Below, in pieces: positions 48,129 through 59,200 of a stretch of 64,000 nucleotides of DNA. A program made the translations under genes and the position numbers. How positions within the stretch are numbered: position 1 is the first letter of the stretch; every line of letters starts with the position of its first letter. Below the pieces are notes generated by a model. That model ran no database searches. It was not told the origin of the DNA and saw only the letters and a list, made by a program, of their open reading frames with translations. Source of the DNA: Toxonevra muliebris. Lineage: Eukaryota; Arthropoda; Insecta; Diptera; Pallopteridae. The stretch is taken from NCBI GenBank assembly GCA_963691655.1, contig OY829330.1:2418001-2482000 (forward strand), in the 5' to 3' direction.

Positions 48129-48672
48129 GTAACATTTTAGCTCACGGTATGGGCAAAATTTCAAATGTGTAAAATGTAAGAATAACTGTATCGTAAGATG
48201 TAAGATAACTGTAACGTCCAGTTCCTCTCTCGCTCACACTACTGTGCGGCATGACTGTGCTACTCTAACCAACAAAGAGAAGAGAAGAAGAGAGGGAGAA
48301 ATTAAAATACGAGCGGAGATTGTTTGTTTATGTTTCGATCAATTTACTCACTCATATATGTACATACGAAAACAAAATGTGTGTGTACATTTATTCGTGG
48401 CAAAATTATTTCTTGGTGTTAAACGTGTGGAGATCGACTATGCCATACAAGCAGAAAAGTCGCCGTAGCAAACACAAGCGTTTGATAGGTTTTGAATTCG
48501 GTTAGTTAGATTGGATTAAAATTAAATATTTTTTAAAATATAAAAACAATACAAAATGATAATAATAAAGAATATAGGTTTCAATAAATGTATAAACAAA
48601 ATGTAGTAATAATGATAGCAAACCACGGCATTATAAAAATTTTTCTTTGTACATTAACCTTAAAAAGGCAAC
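48129..48672. repeat. Dispersed repeat Rd, copy 1
   Basis: AACATTTTAGCTCACGGTATG to CATTAACCTTAAAAAGGCAACAC. About 90% similar to 52128-52506 plus 54149-54324, where a hAT element interrupts it. It is therefore the empty-site version of that insertion: here GGTTAGTTAGATTGG is continuous at about 48497-48513. Confidence 0.9.
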
Positions 48673-49837
48673 ACTTATCGTCGCCTGAGAATTGATTTGG
48701 CGTATGTGTGTACAAATTCATATACCTATACGACGTTATGTAAAATTTTCAAATCGACAGGAAGAAAAACTTAAAGCGCGGAAAAAGATGCAATTGCAGT
48801 TGCGTATATGCGAGCATATCGTGCCCGATGCATTGAGTAAAAGAAAAATGATTCAACTACAACATATCAGCCCTATTTACAATTTTGTGCAAATGCAAAC
48901 TATTTCTGCTATCACAACAACAAATACATGCGATATGGAACAAAAATTTGCATTTGCATTGATGAAAGGCCATTCGCAATTTATAGTGAATTGGGCTATT
49001 ACATATAAAAGATAATGATATCTAATAAATTTTTGACTTTATAAAAGAATTCTTTTAATTTGAATTATTTACCTAAGCATATAGATTATACATCAAATCC
49101 CTATAAATGGCTATACATATGTGAGCTTATGTATATGGCATTCAGTTGGTTTAACTGTTTACACATCAAATATCTTGCGTGCCTTGCACGCATCCATTGT
49201 TTTTTTTAGTTTTATTTTCTAATACTTAGTATATTTTCAGACACCATCTCATACAAAATGTGTGATTCATCCTACGAAAAAATGTAGAACTCGAAATTTG
49301 GACTGATGACGATGCTCAATCTCTGGACATCATGAAACTGATGAGCAACTATTGCCATTGAGTTGGTTGCAAAAATGAAATCCTCAAAATATATATACTT
49401 ATTTATATATTTACTCTCATTTTATACAAATTGTTACCGAAAAGATCAGGTTTTTCATGAATCACACTGATTCATTCCTGCACTACTATTAATTATTCAG
49501 CCAGCACTTGGCAATGTTAATAAAAAATAAATAAATAATGATCGTGTATGGTAAAATATCCCATCATTATTTGTAATGAGGAAAATATTGATGGAATACC
49601 GAATTTCTGATCATTTCTATCGGTATTTGTGGTAATGCCATTATTACTGACTGTGTTAAGTCTAGCATTAACATTGACAAAATTTAGCAACAAAAAGCAA
49701 ATTTACAAACAGAAACTAGTTGTTTGTGACTGTCAAAATGTGAAAGAATAATTACATTTTGAAAAATAATGAAGCTACCATCATTAATAATGGCAATACT
49801 AGTAATGTCAGTATTACTGACCGTATAAGGTCGACTA
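48673..49837. other. Interval with one unassigned 100-codon frame
   Basis: A plus-strand frame from ATG 48704 to 49015 reads MCVQIHIPIRRYVKFSNRQE, then is rich in Lys, Arg and Gln (QEEKLKARKKMQLQLR). I recognise no domain and do not claim it is a gene. The rest, 49016-49837, is AT-rich; AGACACCATCTCAT at 49240 echoes the sequence just after the CR1-like fragment (47960). TATTACTGAC words near 49640 and 49815 may be ends of a decayed small element. Confidence 0.35.
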
Positions 49838-50085
49838 ATGGAAGCGTATGGAAAGCATTTTCGGCCCAGGGTTGCATTTTGAAAACTTTAACGATGTACT
49901 GAATAGAACAAATGTTTGTGTAGTGCAATGGTATGAGTCGACACATACGGAAAAATTTCTTATTAAATCGTTTCCATGTGTCAAATTCGCTCGGTAAATG
50001 TTGCGTTGTACATACAAATGAATAAAAAAAATGTTCTCAAGCAAAATATTTTTTTTACAAAATTTTTCTAGGTCTGTAGTACATA
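49838..50085. repeat. Dispersed repeat Ra, copy 2
   Basis: Matches 44635-44900 (AATGGAAGCGTATGGAAAGCATTTTCG through ATTTTTCTAG). The tail of Ra (AGGAGAGCGACATATTTTTT) is displaced to about 50545-50566 by the Rc-containing insertion. Confidence 0.8.
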
Positions 50086-50147
50086 CATGTGCATCTTTAA
50101 GTAATAGTAATTTTTGACGTTTTATTTTAAATGCATTAACTCATTAG

Positions 50148-50272
50148 CGCCAAATTGATCTGAAGATTTTTTTAGTTCCTGTTGGTATTATTTATTTTAA
50201 ATAACTCAACTCTAACTTCAGGATGGAAATGTGTCCATCCTCTTAGAAAATCAAAAATTGGCCTTGAGCTGT
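50148..50272. repeat. Dispersed repeat Rc, copy 2
   Basis: GCCAAATTGATCTGAAG through CAGGATGGAAATGTGTCC; matches 46694-46822. From 50273 to 50544 I see only AT-rich sequence. Confidence 0.8.
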
Positions 50273-50566
50273 GTATGTATATTTTTGAACATCCTTTTTT
50301 ATTACACTTAGAGAATATACAATTAAAAAAAATTTTGAAAAATATTTATATCAGTTTTGTTTTGTGCAAAAGTCTTACATAGATTTAAGAGCCCTGACAT
50401 GGGTTTTTACCAAAAATAACCCAACAAAAAATTTACAGTTCAAAAGACAATTTTTTTAATGAATTCAAAACGATCCAGCTTATAACAGCTTACAGCTAGA
50501 GCGAAAACATTTTGGTAGCCATAAAGTACCACAAGGTTAATTTTTAGGAGAGCGACATATTTTTTT

Positions 50567-51141
50567 GAAGTGAAACTTCTTTTCTCTTGTCCTAGACTAA
50601 AACCAACCGGATGTGACGTCGCGCGTAAGTTTGCAATGTGACATAATTTTGTCGAGCAATGTGCATGAGAGGCTAAATATCAATATTCCATAACTGAATT
50701 ATATAGTTTAATAAACGATTCATAAATAGTTTTAATTCAATATAACATATTAATTACACACACACACGTCTATGGCAGAAAGAACAATGTGTAGTGTCGC
50801 CATCTTAAAGTTTATAACAGTTATACATTTCACATACAGATGGCGCAAATATCCAAGGAATTACATGAAGATGTCGCACACAAAAAGAGTTCGCTACAAT
50901 TGTCATCGAAATTACCGGTACAGAGTTGCAAATTTTGTTCAAGCATTAATCGCAAAAAAAAAAATTGGCTGTGTATTAACGAACACAAGGCAGAAGTGAA
51001 ACTTCTTCTGAACTAAAGGAAACACAATCAAATTAAATTAAAAACACAAGCCAATGAAGCAAAAAATATAGCGATTGAAAAATTTAATTTGCTTGTTATT
51101 TGCTTGTGTTTCGTTTAGTTCACAAGAAGTTTCACTTCTGC
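50567..51141. mobile_element. Repeat Rb, copy 2: TIR-bounded element ending in a long hairpin
   Basis: The left end GAAGTGAAACTTCTT (50569) and the right-end AAGAAGTTTCACTTC (51124-51138) are inverted copies, so Rb may be a small DNA element. An internal GAAGTGAAACTTCTT occurs at about 50994. It contains AGATGGCGC at about 50839. No protein is encoded. No clear target duplication is visible. Confidence 0.55.
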
Positions 51142-51163
51142 CTTGTGTTCGTTAATACACAAT
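50969..51163. repeat. 195-bp near-perfect hairpin (57 of 59-bp arms)
   Basis: The arms 50969-51028 and 51104-51163 (GTGTATTAACGAACACAAGG ... and its reverse complement) pair with about two mismatches over 59 bases around a 75-base AT-rich loop. Copy 1 at 46564-46694 keeps the left arm and loop but lacks most of the right arm. Confidence 0.9.
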
Positions 51164-51257
51164 CTTCCACGAATAAATGTACATACATATTTTGTTTTCA
51201 TTTCCCAGCAAACATTATTCAGAGGACACATAATTCAGACTCTTCAAAAATTCTTTT

Positions 51258-51774
51258 TTAATCCTCTAACCCGTGAGGCCGCCCTGAGGCAGCCATCACT
51301 CTATTTTAATTGATGAAAAAGTACAAATTTATTTTTTTTAATTGATTGGCAGACCTAAAGCAAAAATAAACACACAATTTGTGGTCAGTTTGCACTTTCT
51401 GCGATCACACGATTGTTGTTTATAGCTATTTTATATTGTAATGTTATAGCTACTTTATAAAAATCTAAAAAAATCTTTAAAAAATATTTCTAAGCCTCCT
51501 CTAATTTTGTATGAAAAATGAGAATTTATGATAAATGAGAGGATACGACACCAAATAAAACACCTTGTGAATTGCTCAAATATATCTTTTTTTTTGGCTT
51601 AAACCCGCAAGGCCGCCTCAGGGTAGGCTATCGTTTTTCTCACCTAACTGCTAAACTCAAAAACTAATCAAAAAATGGACTTCATATTCATTTTTCTTTC
51701 ATGAATATTAACTGGAAACAAAATTTCTGGTCTTTGTTTTATTACTATTTCAACCTTGCGGGTTAGGGGGTTAA
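51258..51774. mobile_element. piggyBac-like MITE, 509 bp, TTAA target
   Basis: Element 51262-51770 between two TTAA sites. The ends TCCTCTAACCCGTGAGG and CCTTGCGGGTTAGGGGG are inverted repeats with four mismatches. CCCGCAAGGCCGCCTCAGGG recurs internally at about 51605 and resembles the left subterminal CCCGTGAGGCCGCCCTGAGG. No transposase is present. From 51775 to 52127 I see no gene; CACCTTGATCAAAAAGTTC at about 52050 looks like one end of a mariner-type element but no partner is found. Confidence 0.75.
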
Positions 51775-52127
51775 GAGCGTTTTCAGAGCGCCCTCATATA
51801 TACGTGTGTGTTTTATGATAATTTTTGCTCATTCGAAAATATGGCTCATAATATTGTCTTTCTTAGAAGCATTTTCGAAGGGTCAACGTTAAATCTCAGA
51901 GAATAAATTTTATAATGTAAAAAACAGCTGTTCGGCTGCTCAGCTGTTTTGCTTTTTGATTTATTATAATGTAGATGCAAAATTTGTGTATAAAGTTGAA
52001 ATAAAAATAAACAATAGTTTTGCAAAAATTAAATAAATAAATGGATATACCACCTTGATCAAAAAGTTCCCGGAATAACCACCGTGTGGCGCTCCCATCG
52101 TTCCGATTTGAGTTCTGTTTTGATGTG

Positions 52128-52506
52128 TAAACATTTTAGCTCACGGTATGGGCAAAATTTCAAATGTGTAAAATGTAAGAATAACTGTAACGTAAGATGT
52201 AAGATAACTGTAACGTCCAGTCCCCCTCTCTCTCGCACTACTGCGCGGCATGACTGTGCTAATCTAAACAACAAAGAGAAGAAGAGAGGGAGAAATTAAA
52301 ATACGAGCGGAGTTTATTTGTTTATGTTTCGATCAATTTACTCACACATATATGAACATACGAAAACAAAATGTGGGTTTACATTTATTCGTTGCAGAAT
52401 TATTTGTTGGTGTTAAACGTATGGAGATCGTCTATAACAAACAAGCAGAGAAGTCGCCGCAGCAAACACAGGCGTTTGATAGGTTTTGCATTCGATTAGT
52501 TAGATT
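52128..52506. repeat. Dispersed repeat Rd, copy 2, left part
   Basis: Matches 48129-48510. It is interrupted after GTTAGATT (52499-52506) by the hAT element and resumes at 54149. Confidence 0.9.
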
Positions 52507-54156
52507 TAGTGTCCGACCGAAGGTGATTTTTTGGCCGAAGCCATTCATCTAACCTTCGGCCGAAGCCGAAGACCGAAGGATTTTTAATATATAAAAAATA
52601 AAAATCTGAAAGTAAATTTTTTCTACCTATGTATTTGCAACCATATACAAAAAAAATATAAATAGTAGATACTCCAAATAAAGAGCTGACCAGTAACACT
52701 AAATAACTGTTCATTGTCGAAGGAGCTGATAAATATTATTTATTTCAAGAATCATTATAAATTTGTTTACATCAAAATATACAGTTGCGTCGACTATATA
52801 TCTGTAGAACGACTGGCGTTCAACGAAACCTGTGTCAAAAAAAAAAGTTCGCCGATGGCTACCATGATTCTGCTTATCTAAACTCAAAGATTGAAACAGC
52901 GTATTAATCGATAGACCTCTAGCCGGAATTAACTCTCTAGTTCCCAAATTTTTAATTAATTTAAAAAAAAATTGGGATTGATAAATTTTAATGTAAAAAG
53001 CATAAATCTAAGCTCAAAACCCTAAAAAGTTTAATGAGCGTGGTTTTATGAAGCCGAAAAAGTTGAATGCCTAAAAGTATTTGTTGTTGAATAAACTTGT
53101 TATCAATTTTTTTTAAGTAACTAAATATTTTGTATAAAAAATTTAAATTCCTAGTTACTCACAGCTAGTTTTTTTATCTGGCTAGTATGACGGAAAGTAT
53201 TTTATTCATTGAAAATACGATGAAAATTTAAGCGCAATCAGTTAACTAGTTTTTGAGATATCGTGGCAGCCATTTCGAAAAATGCTGTTTTGAGAAAAAC
53301 TAGTTTCAAAGTTCAAATAAGCATGACTACTGTATCAGGGCCTGCAAATAAACATTTCAATCGACTGTGAATTTCAAAGAATCCCTATACAGATATATTC
53401 TAGAGCGATTTTAGCCAAAACAGTTTTCAATTTTGGTGAAAGTATTTTATTCATTGAAAATACGATGAAAATTTAAGCGCAATCAGTTAACTAGTTTTTG
53501 AGATATCGTGGTAGCCATTTCGAAAAATGCTGTTTTGAGAAAAACTAGTTTCAAAGTTCAAATAAGCATGACTACTGTATCAGGGCCTGCAAATAAACAT
53601 TTCAATCGACTGTGAATTTCAAAGAATCCCTATACAGATATATTCTAGAGCGATTTTAGCCAAAACAGTTTTCAATTTTGGTGACCTCCTTGAAAGCAAA
53701 AAAAAAGTGGAGCGCCGGTAATGGAAAATGCCAGATTCTCTAACAATTCACGCTTCTTTTCAATACGCTTCAAGTCTTCCTTAAAAAGTGAAAAAGTTTG
53801 GCTTGCTTCTGTTGTCTCTAATTGTATTAGCTCCAGCAGGTTGTTCGTTAAAAAAAAATCACTGATAACTGTTTGTACGGTTGTAAATCTGTGGGTTACT
53901 TCAAAAGTAAAAATGGAAACGGAGAAAATATAAAACAGAAATTGTAATGTAAATACTTTATATAACTACTTCTACTACTTTATAAATTTTTACTGCCAAT
54001 CTATAGTAAAAATTATTATAAAATAAAATGCTTATAACCTTCGGCTTCGGCAAAATACTTCGGGCAAAACTTCGGCCATTTTTTGCCGAAGCCGAAGGTG
54101 CAATTTTAGGCCGAATATCCGAAGAACCGAATATTCGGTCGAACACTAGTTAGATT
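52499..54156. mobile_element. Non-autonomous hAT element, 1642 bp
   Basis: Element 52507-54148. The ends TAGTGTCCGACCGAA and TTCGGTCGAACACTA are inverted repeats with one mismatch; the flanks are a perfect 8-bp duplication GTTAGATT. Subterminal regions hold many CCGAAG/CTTCGG words in both orientations. The uninterrupted site exists at 48497-48513. No transposase is recognisable; a plus-strand frame at 53721-53933 has no known motif. An internal 244-bp tandem duplication is present. Confidence 0.95.
53194..53681. repeat. 244-bp tandem duplication inside the hAT element
   Basis: GAAAGTATTTTATTCATTG recurs at 53194 and 53438; the two 244-bp copies are almost identical (CGTGGCAGCC versus CGTGGTAGCC is one difference). 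Confidence 0.95.
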
Positions 54157-54324
54157 GGATTAAAATTAAATATTTTTTAAAATATAAAAACAAAACAAAA
54201 TGATGATTAATAAGGAATCTAGGTTTCAATAAATGTATAAACAAAATGTAGTGATAATGATAGCAAAACCACGGCATTATAAAAATTTTGCTTTGTGCAT
54301 TAACCTTAGAAAGGCAACACTTTT
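54149..54324. repeat. Dispersed repeat Rd, copy 2, right part
   Basis: GTTAGATTGGATTAAAATT through CATTAACCTTAGAAAGGCAACAC; matches 48505-48672. Confidence 0.9.
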
Positions 54325-54466
54325 TTATCTATGTAAATAGCAAATATGTTAAACAGAAAAATCAAACTTATCTATTATAAAATCACTTATTTACTTTGTG
54401 ACGACGCAAATTTGGGACCCAAACTATGGCCGCACAACATACGGCTGTGGCCTATGCAGTAGCATC

Positions 54467-54542
54467 AACACCGCCACTGTACATCAACACCTCCACTGTA
54501 CAGCAACACCGCCTCTGTACATCGACACCGCCACTGTGCACC
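54467..54542. repeat. 19-bp minisatellite, 4 copies
   Basis: Units of the form AACACCGCCACTGTACATC, four in a row with a few substitutions. The period is not a multiple of three, so open frames over it are probably incidental. From 54543 to 54794 I see nothing else of note. Confidence 0.85.
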
Positions 54543-54659
54543 AGCATGAAAGAAAAGGAAAAAAAAAACAAACCAAGAAGTCACGTAGGCAAAAGAAAAC
54601 AACAATAACTACAACTCATGTTGCCAGCAGCGCACACACAAATAACGGGACGATCATAT

Positions 54660-55045
54660 GATGTAGACAGCCTGCTGCGATAGAAATTTGAATATTGTCA
54701 TACGATCAAACTAGCCAATGAGAGCGTGCCAACACAGCAATTCCAGTAGCGACTGAAAATCAAAAACAAAACAAGGAAGAGGAAGCATGACAACTATAAA
54801 AGGCACACGCACAATACCGAGTCAGTCAGTATCCAGCAAGCAGTAGTGGAAGACGGTTGTCACAGAACAACCAGCGGCAAGTTAGTTATCATCAAGCAAC
54901 GATAGAAGACGGTTGTCCCCGAACAACTAGCAGCGCATAAATAAAGAGCCAGCATCATCACAGCAGAGCAGCGGCAGAGAGCAAGCACCGGAATAAGTAC
55001 AGGCAAGTAGCTTACGACTTAGTTATATTTTCTTTTTGCAATAGG
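54660..55045 (+). mobile_element. Probable solo LTR or LTR remnant
   Basis: The core promoter above plus the close poly(A) signal suggest U3-R-U5 of a retrotransposon. I cannot fix the edges: a TGTAGACAGCC start near 54663 and a ...TTTGCA end near 55040 are guesses, no second copy is in the window, and no primer site is evident. A short gene or satellite promoter is the alternative. Confidence 0.35.
54795..54855 (+). promoter_or_regulatory. TATA + initiator + DPE core promoter
   Basis: TATAAAAG at 54795-54802, initiator TCAGTC at 54822-54827 (start A at 54824) and a downstream-element match AGACG at 54851-54855. Spacing is -29 for TATA and +28 to +32 for the downstream element, as in fly promoters. 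AATAAA follows at about 54940, some 116 bases after the predicted start, which is the layout of an LTR R region. A two-copy GAAGACGGTTGTC...ACAAC hairpin motif lies between (54849 and 54905). Confidence 0.7.
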
Positions 55046-55049
55046 ACCA

Positions 55050-55558
55050 AAAGTGGGCATCAGGCGGAAGCGACAAGTGACGCGTCGGAGCGGTGTACCC
55101 AGCCACTCGCCACTTGACGCTACCTGACTGGTGAGCACATAACGGAACGAATAGGGACGTCTTGGATCGGTTCATCCGACCGTCGCCCCTTTCGCACCCG
55201 TGACCCTTAGTAATACCAACGAACTGAAAGTGGACATCAGACGGAAGCGACAAGTGACGCGTCCGAGCGGTGTACCCAGCCACTCGCCACTTGACGCTAC
55301 CTGACTGGTGAGCACATAACGGAACAAGTAGGGACGTCTTGGATCGGTTCATTCGACCGTCGCCCCTTTCGCACCCGTGACCCAACAAACGCTAAAGAAC
55401 TGAAAGTGGGCATCAGGCGGAAGCGACAAGTGACGCGTCGGAGCGGTGTACCCAGCCACTCGCCACTTGACGCTGCCTGACTGGTGAGCACACGACGGAA
55501 CGAGTGGAGACGCCTTGGATCGGTTCATCCGGCCGACGCCTCTCTCGCAACCGTGACC
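55050..55558. repeat. 177-bp GC-rich tandem array, 3 copies
   Basis: CGACAAGTGACGCGT lies at 55071, 55248 and 55424, so the period is 176-177. Each unit ends CGCACCCGTGACC (or CGCAACCGTGACC). Because 177 is a multiple of three, the minus strand keeps a repetitive open frame (HGCERGDGRMNRSKTS), which I regard as incidental. The array is much richer in G+C than its surroundings. Confidence 0.93.
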
Positions 55559-55581
55559 TTAAAACTCGGACGATCGCGACG

Positions 55582-55835
55582 CAGCAAGCTATTCTGTACG
55601 CTCCGTATACTCGCCTTACTAGGCGTGTTTCATCATTCGTGAACAACGCTCTGCACGCTCCGTATGCTCGCCTTACCAGGCGCATTTCATCATTTGTGAA
55701 CAACGCTCTGCACGCTCCGTATTCTCGCCTTACCAGGCGCATTCCATCATTCGTGAACAACGCTCTGCACGCTCCGTATGCACGCCTTACTAGGCGCATT
55801 TCATCATTCGTGAACAACGCTCTGCACGCTCCGTA
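55582..55835. repeat. 57-bp satellite (type 2), left segment, ~4.5 copies
   Basis: ACGCTCCGTA lies at 55598, 55655, 55712, 55769 and 55826: period 57. Each unit contains the hairpin CGCCT-TAC(T/C)-AGGCG. The array is cut at 55835 by the TA-flanked insertion and continues in phase at 62880. Confidence 0.95.
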
Positions 55836-56280
55836 CACCCAGAGAAATACTTACCTAGTTTGAAGAAAAACGGCTGTCAAATTGAGGAAAAATGGGAATG
55901 ATTTGGCGCGATAGAAATGGTTTCCTCATTTAGATATACAAAATTTCTTTGAATTGAGGAAATATTTTTTCTTTATTTTAGAGAAAAATTTCTTTGAAAG
56001 AAGGAAGTTTTCTATAAATTAAAGAAATATGTCTTCAATTTGTAAAAATTGCGTTTTTCAAATGAATAGTATTTTATTTCAATATGAGAAATTGTATATA
56101 ATTTAGGTAAAATTTTCCTCAGTTTGAGGAATGATTTTCCATAAATTGAAGTCAATTTACTACCTTTTTAGAAAAAAAATCCTCAATTTATGGAATATTT
56201 TATTATTATTATTTATTATTTAGGGGAGCCCAACCAGGCAGGCACTGCGACCTAAAAGATCTTTTGTGCCATTCCCCATT

Positions 56281-59200
56281 TTATGACAAAAGACGTTCAG
56301 CTGACCTAATAAAAGTCAAGACATCTTTTGTAGAAGAAGATATTATTTGATTAGCCGTCAGAAAAGGAACACCAATTCTTCCTCTGAGCCGAGCCAAGGC
56401 CGGACATTCACACAGAATGTGAGGTGTCGACTCGTCATCTTCCAGACATAGACGACACTCTGTCTCATTAGACAAACCTATTTTGTTTAGGTGATATCTG
56501 AGCCCATAGTGTCCAGACATGTAGCCCACCAGTAGCCTAAGGTCAGATTTGGGATAAGAGATGGGCTTATTTTGGGCAAGCGGAACGATAAGTGCTTTTG
56601 CCTGTCTTAAACCTGGGATAGAGTTCCAATACTCTAGCCATTTTGCCTTAGACCACTCCTCAACGATAGATTTCGTAGAGGTCCAGCCGACTCCGCAGAA
56701 CGGATCGGGGCCAATGTGCTTGGTAGATGAACCTTGTCTAGCCAGTTCATTGGCGGCCTCATTACCAACAATGTCACAGTGGCCGGGTACCCAACAAAGC
56801 GTCACTTTGTTACGGGTAGACAGGCGCTGGAGACTCTCAAAACACTCTTTCACCAGTTTAGAGGAAAAACTCCATGAAAAGAGTGCTAAGAGAGCCGCCT
56901 GGCTGTCTGAAAAAATTACAATATTTGCGCCTTTAAGACCTTTATACAAGTTTATATGAGCGCAGGTCTCAATTGCGTATATTTCGGCTTGAAAGACACT
57001 GGGCCAAATACCCAGAGGGATTGTGATTCTAGTATTGGGTCCTACAACACCGGAACCGGAGTCCATTTTCGAGCCGTCTGTACACCAATTGAGAGCAGAG
57101 GGACCCAAATCGGGACACTGGCCATCCCATTCGGACCTGGAAGGAAGAAAGATGTTGAATTTGCTACCGAAACACAGATCCCTAACCATATAATCCGATA
57201 CAGTACATATTGGAGTGTTAGGAATTTCGTCAAGAATGCTCAGGTGACCATAGTTGCCTTTTATTAAGCTTGACGATATACGCAGCCGCAAAGCAGTATT
57301 TGCGGCTGTTTTCTTGATGAAAATGTATAATGGCACCAGGCCAATCAACGCTTCAATGGCAGGAGTTGGACAGGTGCGCATAGCTCCAGTTATGGAGACG
57401 CAAGCAAGCCTTTGGAGCTTGTTGAGTTTGGTGATGGCCGAGCCCTGCATGGCTTTGGGCCACCATACTAGATAGGTCTAACTATCATAGTGTAGAGCCA
57501 GAAGACCATCTTAGGAGTAAGACCCCATGTTTTACCAAAGAGTTTCTTGCAGGCCCAGAAAGCCCTAGTGGCTTTTAAGAGGACAGTGTGTAAGTGAGTG
57601 TTCCAGTTCAGTCGTTTGTCAAGCGTGATGCCTAAATATTTGACCTCATCAGAGTACACAATAACAGTGTCTTGTATGGAAATGGGACCGAGGTCCAGTT
57701 TGTATCTCTTAGTAAAGGGAAAAAGAACTGCTTTATTGGGATTGATTGATAGGCCTTCTACGGCGCACCAATTTTAAACCAATAGGAGAGCTGATTTCAT
57801 CACCTCCGTGATAGTTGAATCATACTTTCCAGAGACGATGATTACCAAATCATCCGCATAACCGATGGCCTCAAAACCAGACTCATCTAGTTTGGGCAAA
57901 AGGTCATCAATTACTAAGGACCACAACAGACGTGATAGAACACCGCCTTGTGGGCAGCCTTAGTGCACACAGTGGCTTTGCCTAGCGTGGATGAGATTTC
58001 ACGCTTCCTCAGCATGGCATCCACCCAGGCAATGGATTGGGAATCAATGCCCTTACTTTCCAGAGCTCTGGAAATAGAACCGAATCCAGTATTGTCGAAG
58101 GCACCCTCAATATCAAGGAAGGCACAGAGCGCAATCTCTTTAAATTGAAAGGTTTTTTCAATTTTACTGACAAGGCAATGTAATGCGACTTCGGTCGATT
58201 TACCCTTAATGTAAGCAAACTGCGTGCGATGAAGAGAGGCCTGTTGCCTTATTTGGGAATGAAGACGACAACCACCTTCCTCCAAGAACTTGGAATATAT
58301 CCCCAATTGAAACTTGCCCTAAACATTTTAACTAGGTGGTCAAGGATGTTTTCCAGACAGTTCTGCAACATTGCTGGAAAGATCCTGTCACCCCCTGGGG
58401 CCACTGCCCATTTAACCTTGTCCCGGTCAAAAATGACCCCTGAAAGGCTTTTCGTCCTACTGGAGAGGCAGATCCTATGATCATGGATTTCAGGAGAGGA
58501 CGAAGTAACTTCCGTAGAAGACCCCGGAAAATGAACATGAAGTAAAGTTTCCAGAGTCTCGCGATGATTGGCAGTAAAAGTGCCATCATGCTTTTTGAGG
58601 AGACCAACCCCATTAGAAGAGTTTTTGGCGAAAACACTTTGAAGACGTGCTGCCTCAGGCAGCGAGGAGATATTCTCACAGTGTCTTCTCCAGCAGTCTC
58701 GTTTTGACTTCCTAATTTCTGTATTGTACTCCGTCAGTGCAACCCTATATTCATTCCACTGCTTTGTGCGTTTTGATTTATTGAATAACTTCCTGACATG
58801 CTTGCGCATGTCTGACAGCTGATTGTTCCACCAGGGTACCTTGCGTACCACTTTGGTTGAAGGAACGAAATTGCTGTCTTGATAGGAAGAAATTAGCACA
58901 TTATTAAGCTGAGTTACTGCCTCTTCCAGTTCATTAACTGAGCTGATGGAGGTAGCAATGGATTCTATCTTTGTGCCCACGATGGCTTGGAACAGACTTC
59001 AATTAGTCCTTCTTGGATTAATTGCATTAGCAAGGAGTTCAGAACGTCCTGGAATGTCAAAAACTATGTGTTGATGATCAGACAGGGACGCTTCATCTGA
59101 GACTCTCCAATTCACAATAGAATCGGATAATATCCTGCTGGCTAGGGTGAGGTCCAACACCTCCTCCCTGGCTGCTGTAATGAAAGTAGGCTTGCATCCC

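Noticed and set aside
48244..48505. Overlapping plus-strand frames within repeat Rd
   Set aside because: They are not conserved in the second Rd copy at 52128 (different frame lengths and ends), so probably non-coding.
52045..52080. Mariner-like end CACCTTGATCAAAAAGTTC
   Set aside because: No inverted partner or TA-flanked element could be found in the neighbourhood, so no element is claimed.
55023..55388. A 121-codon minus-strand frame in the 177-bp array
   Set aside because: Repeat-driven open frame; 177 is a multiple of three, and the sequence has no domain.
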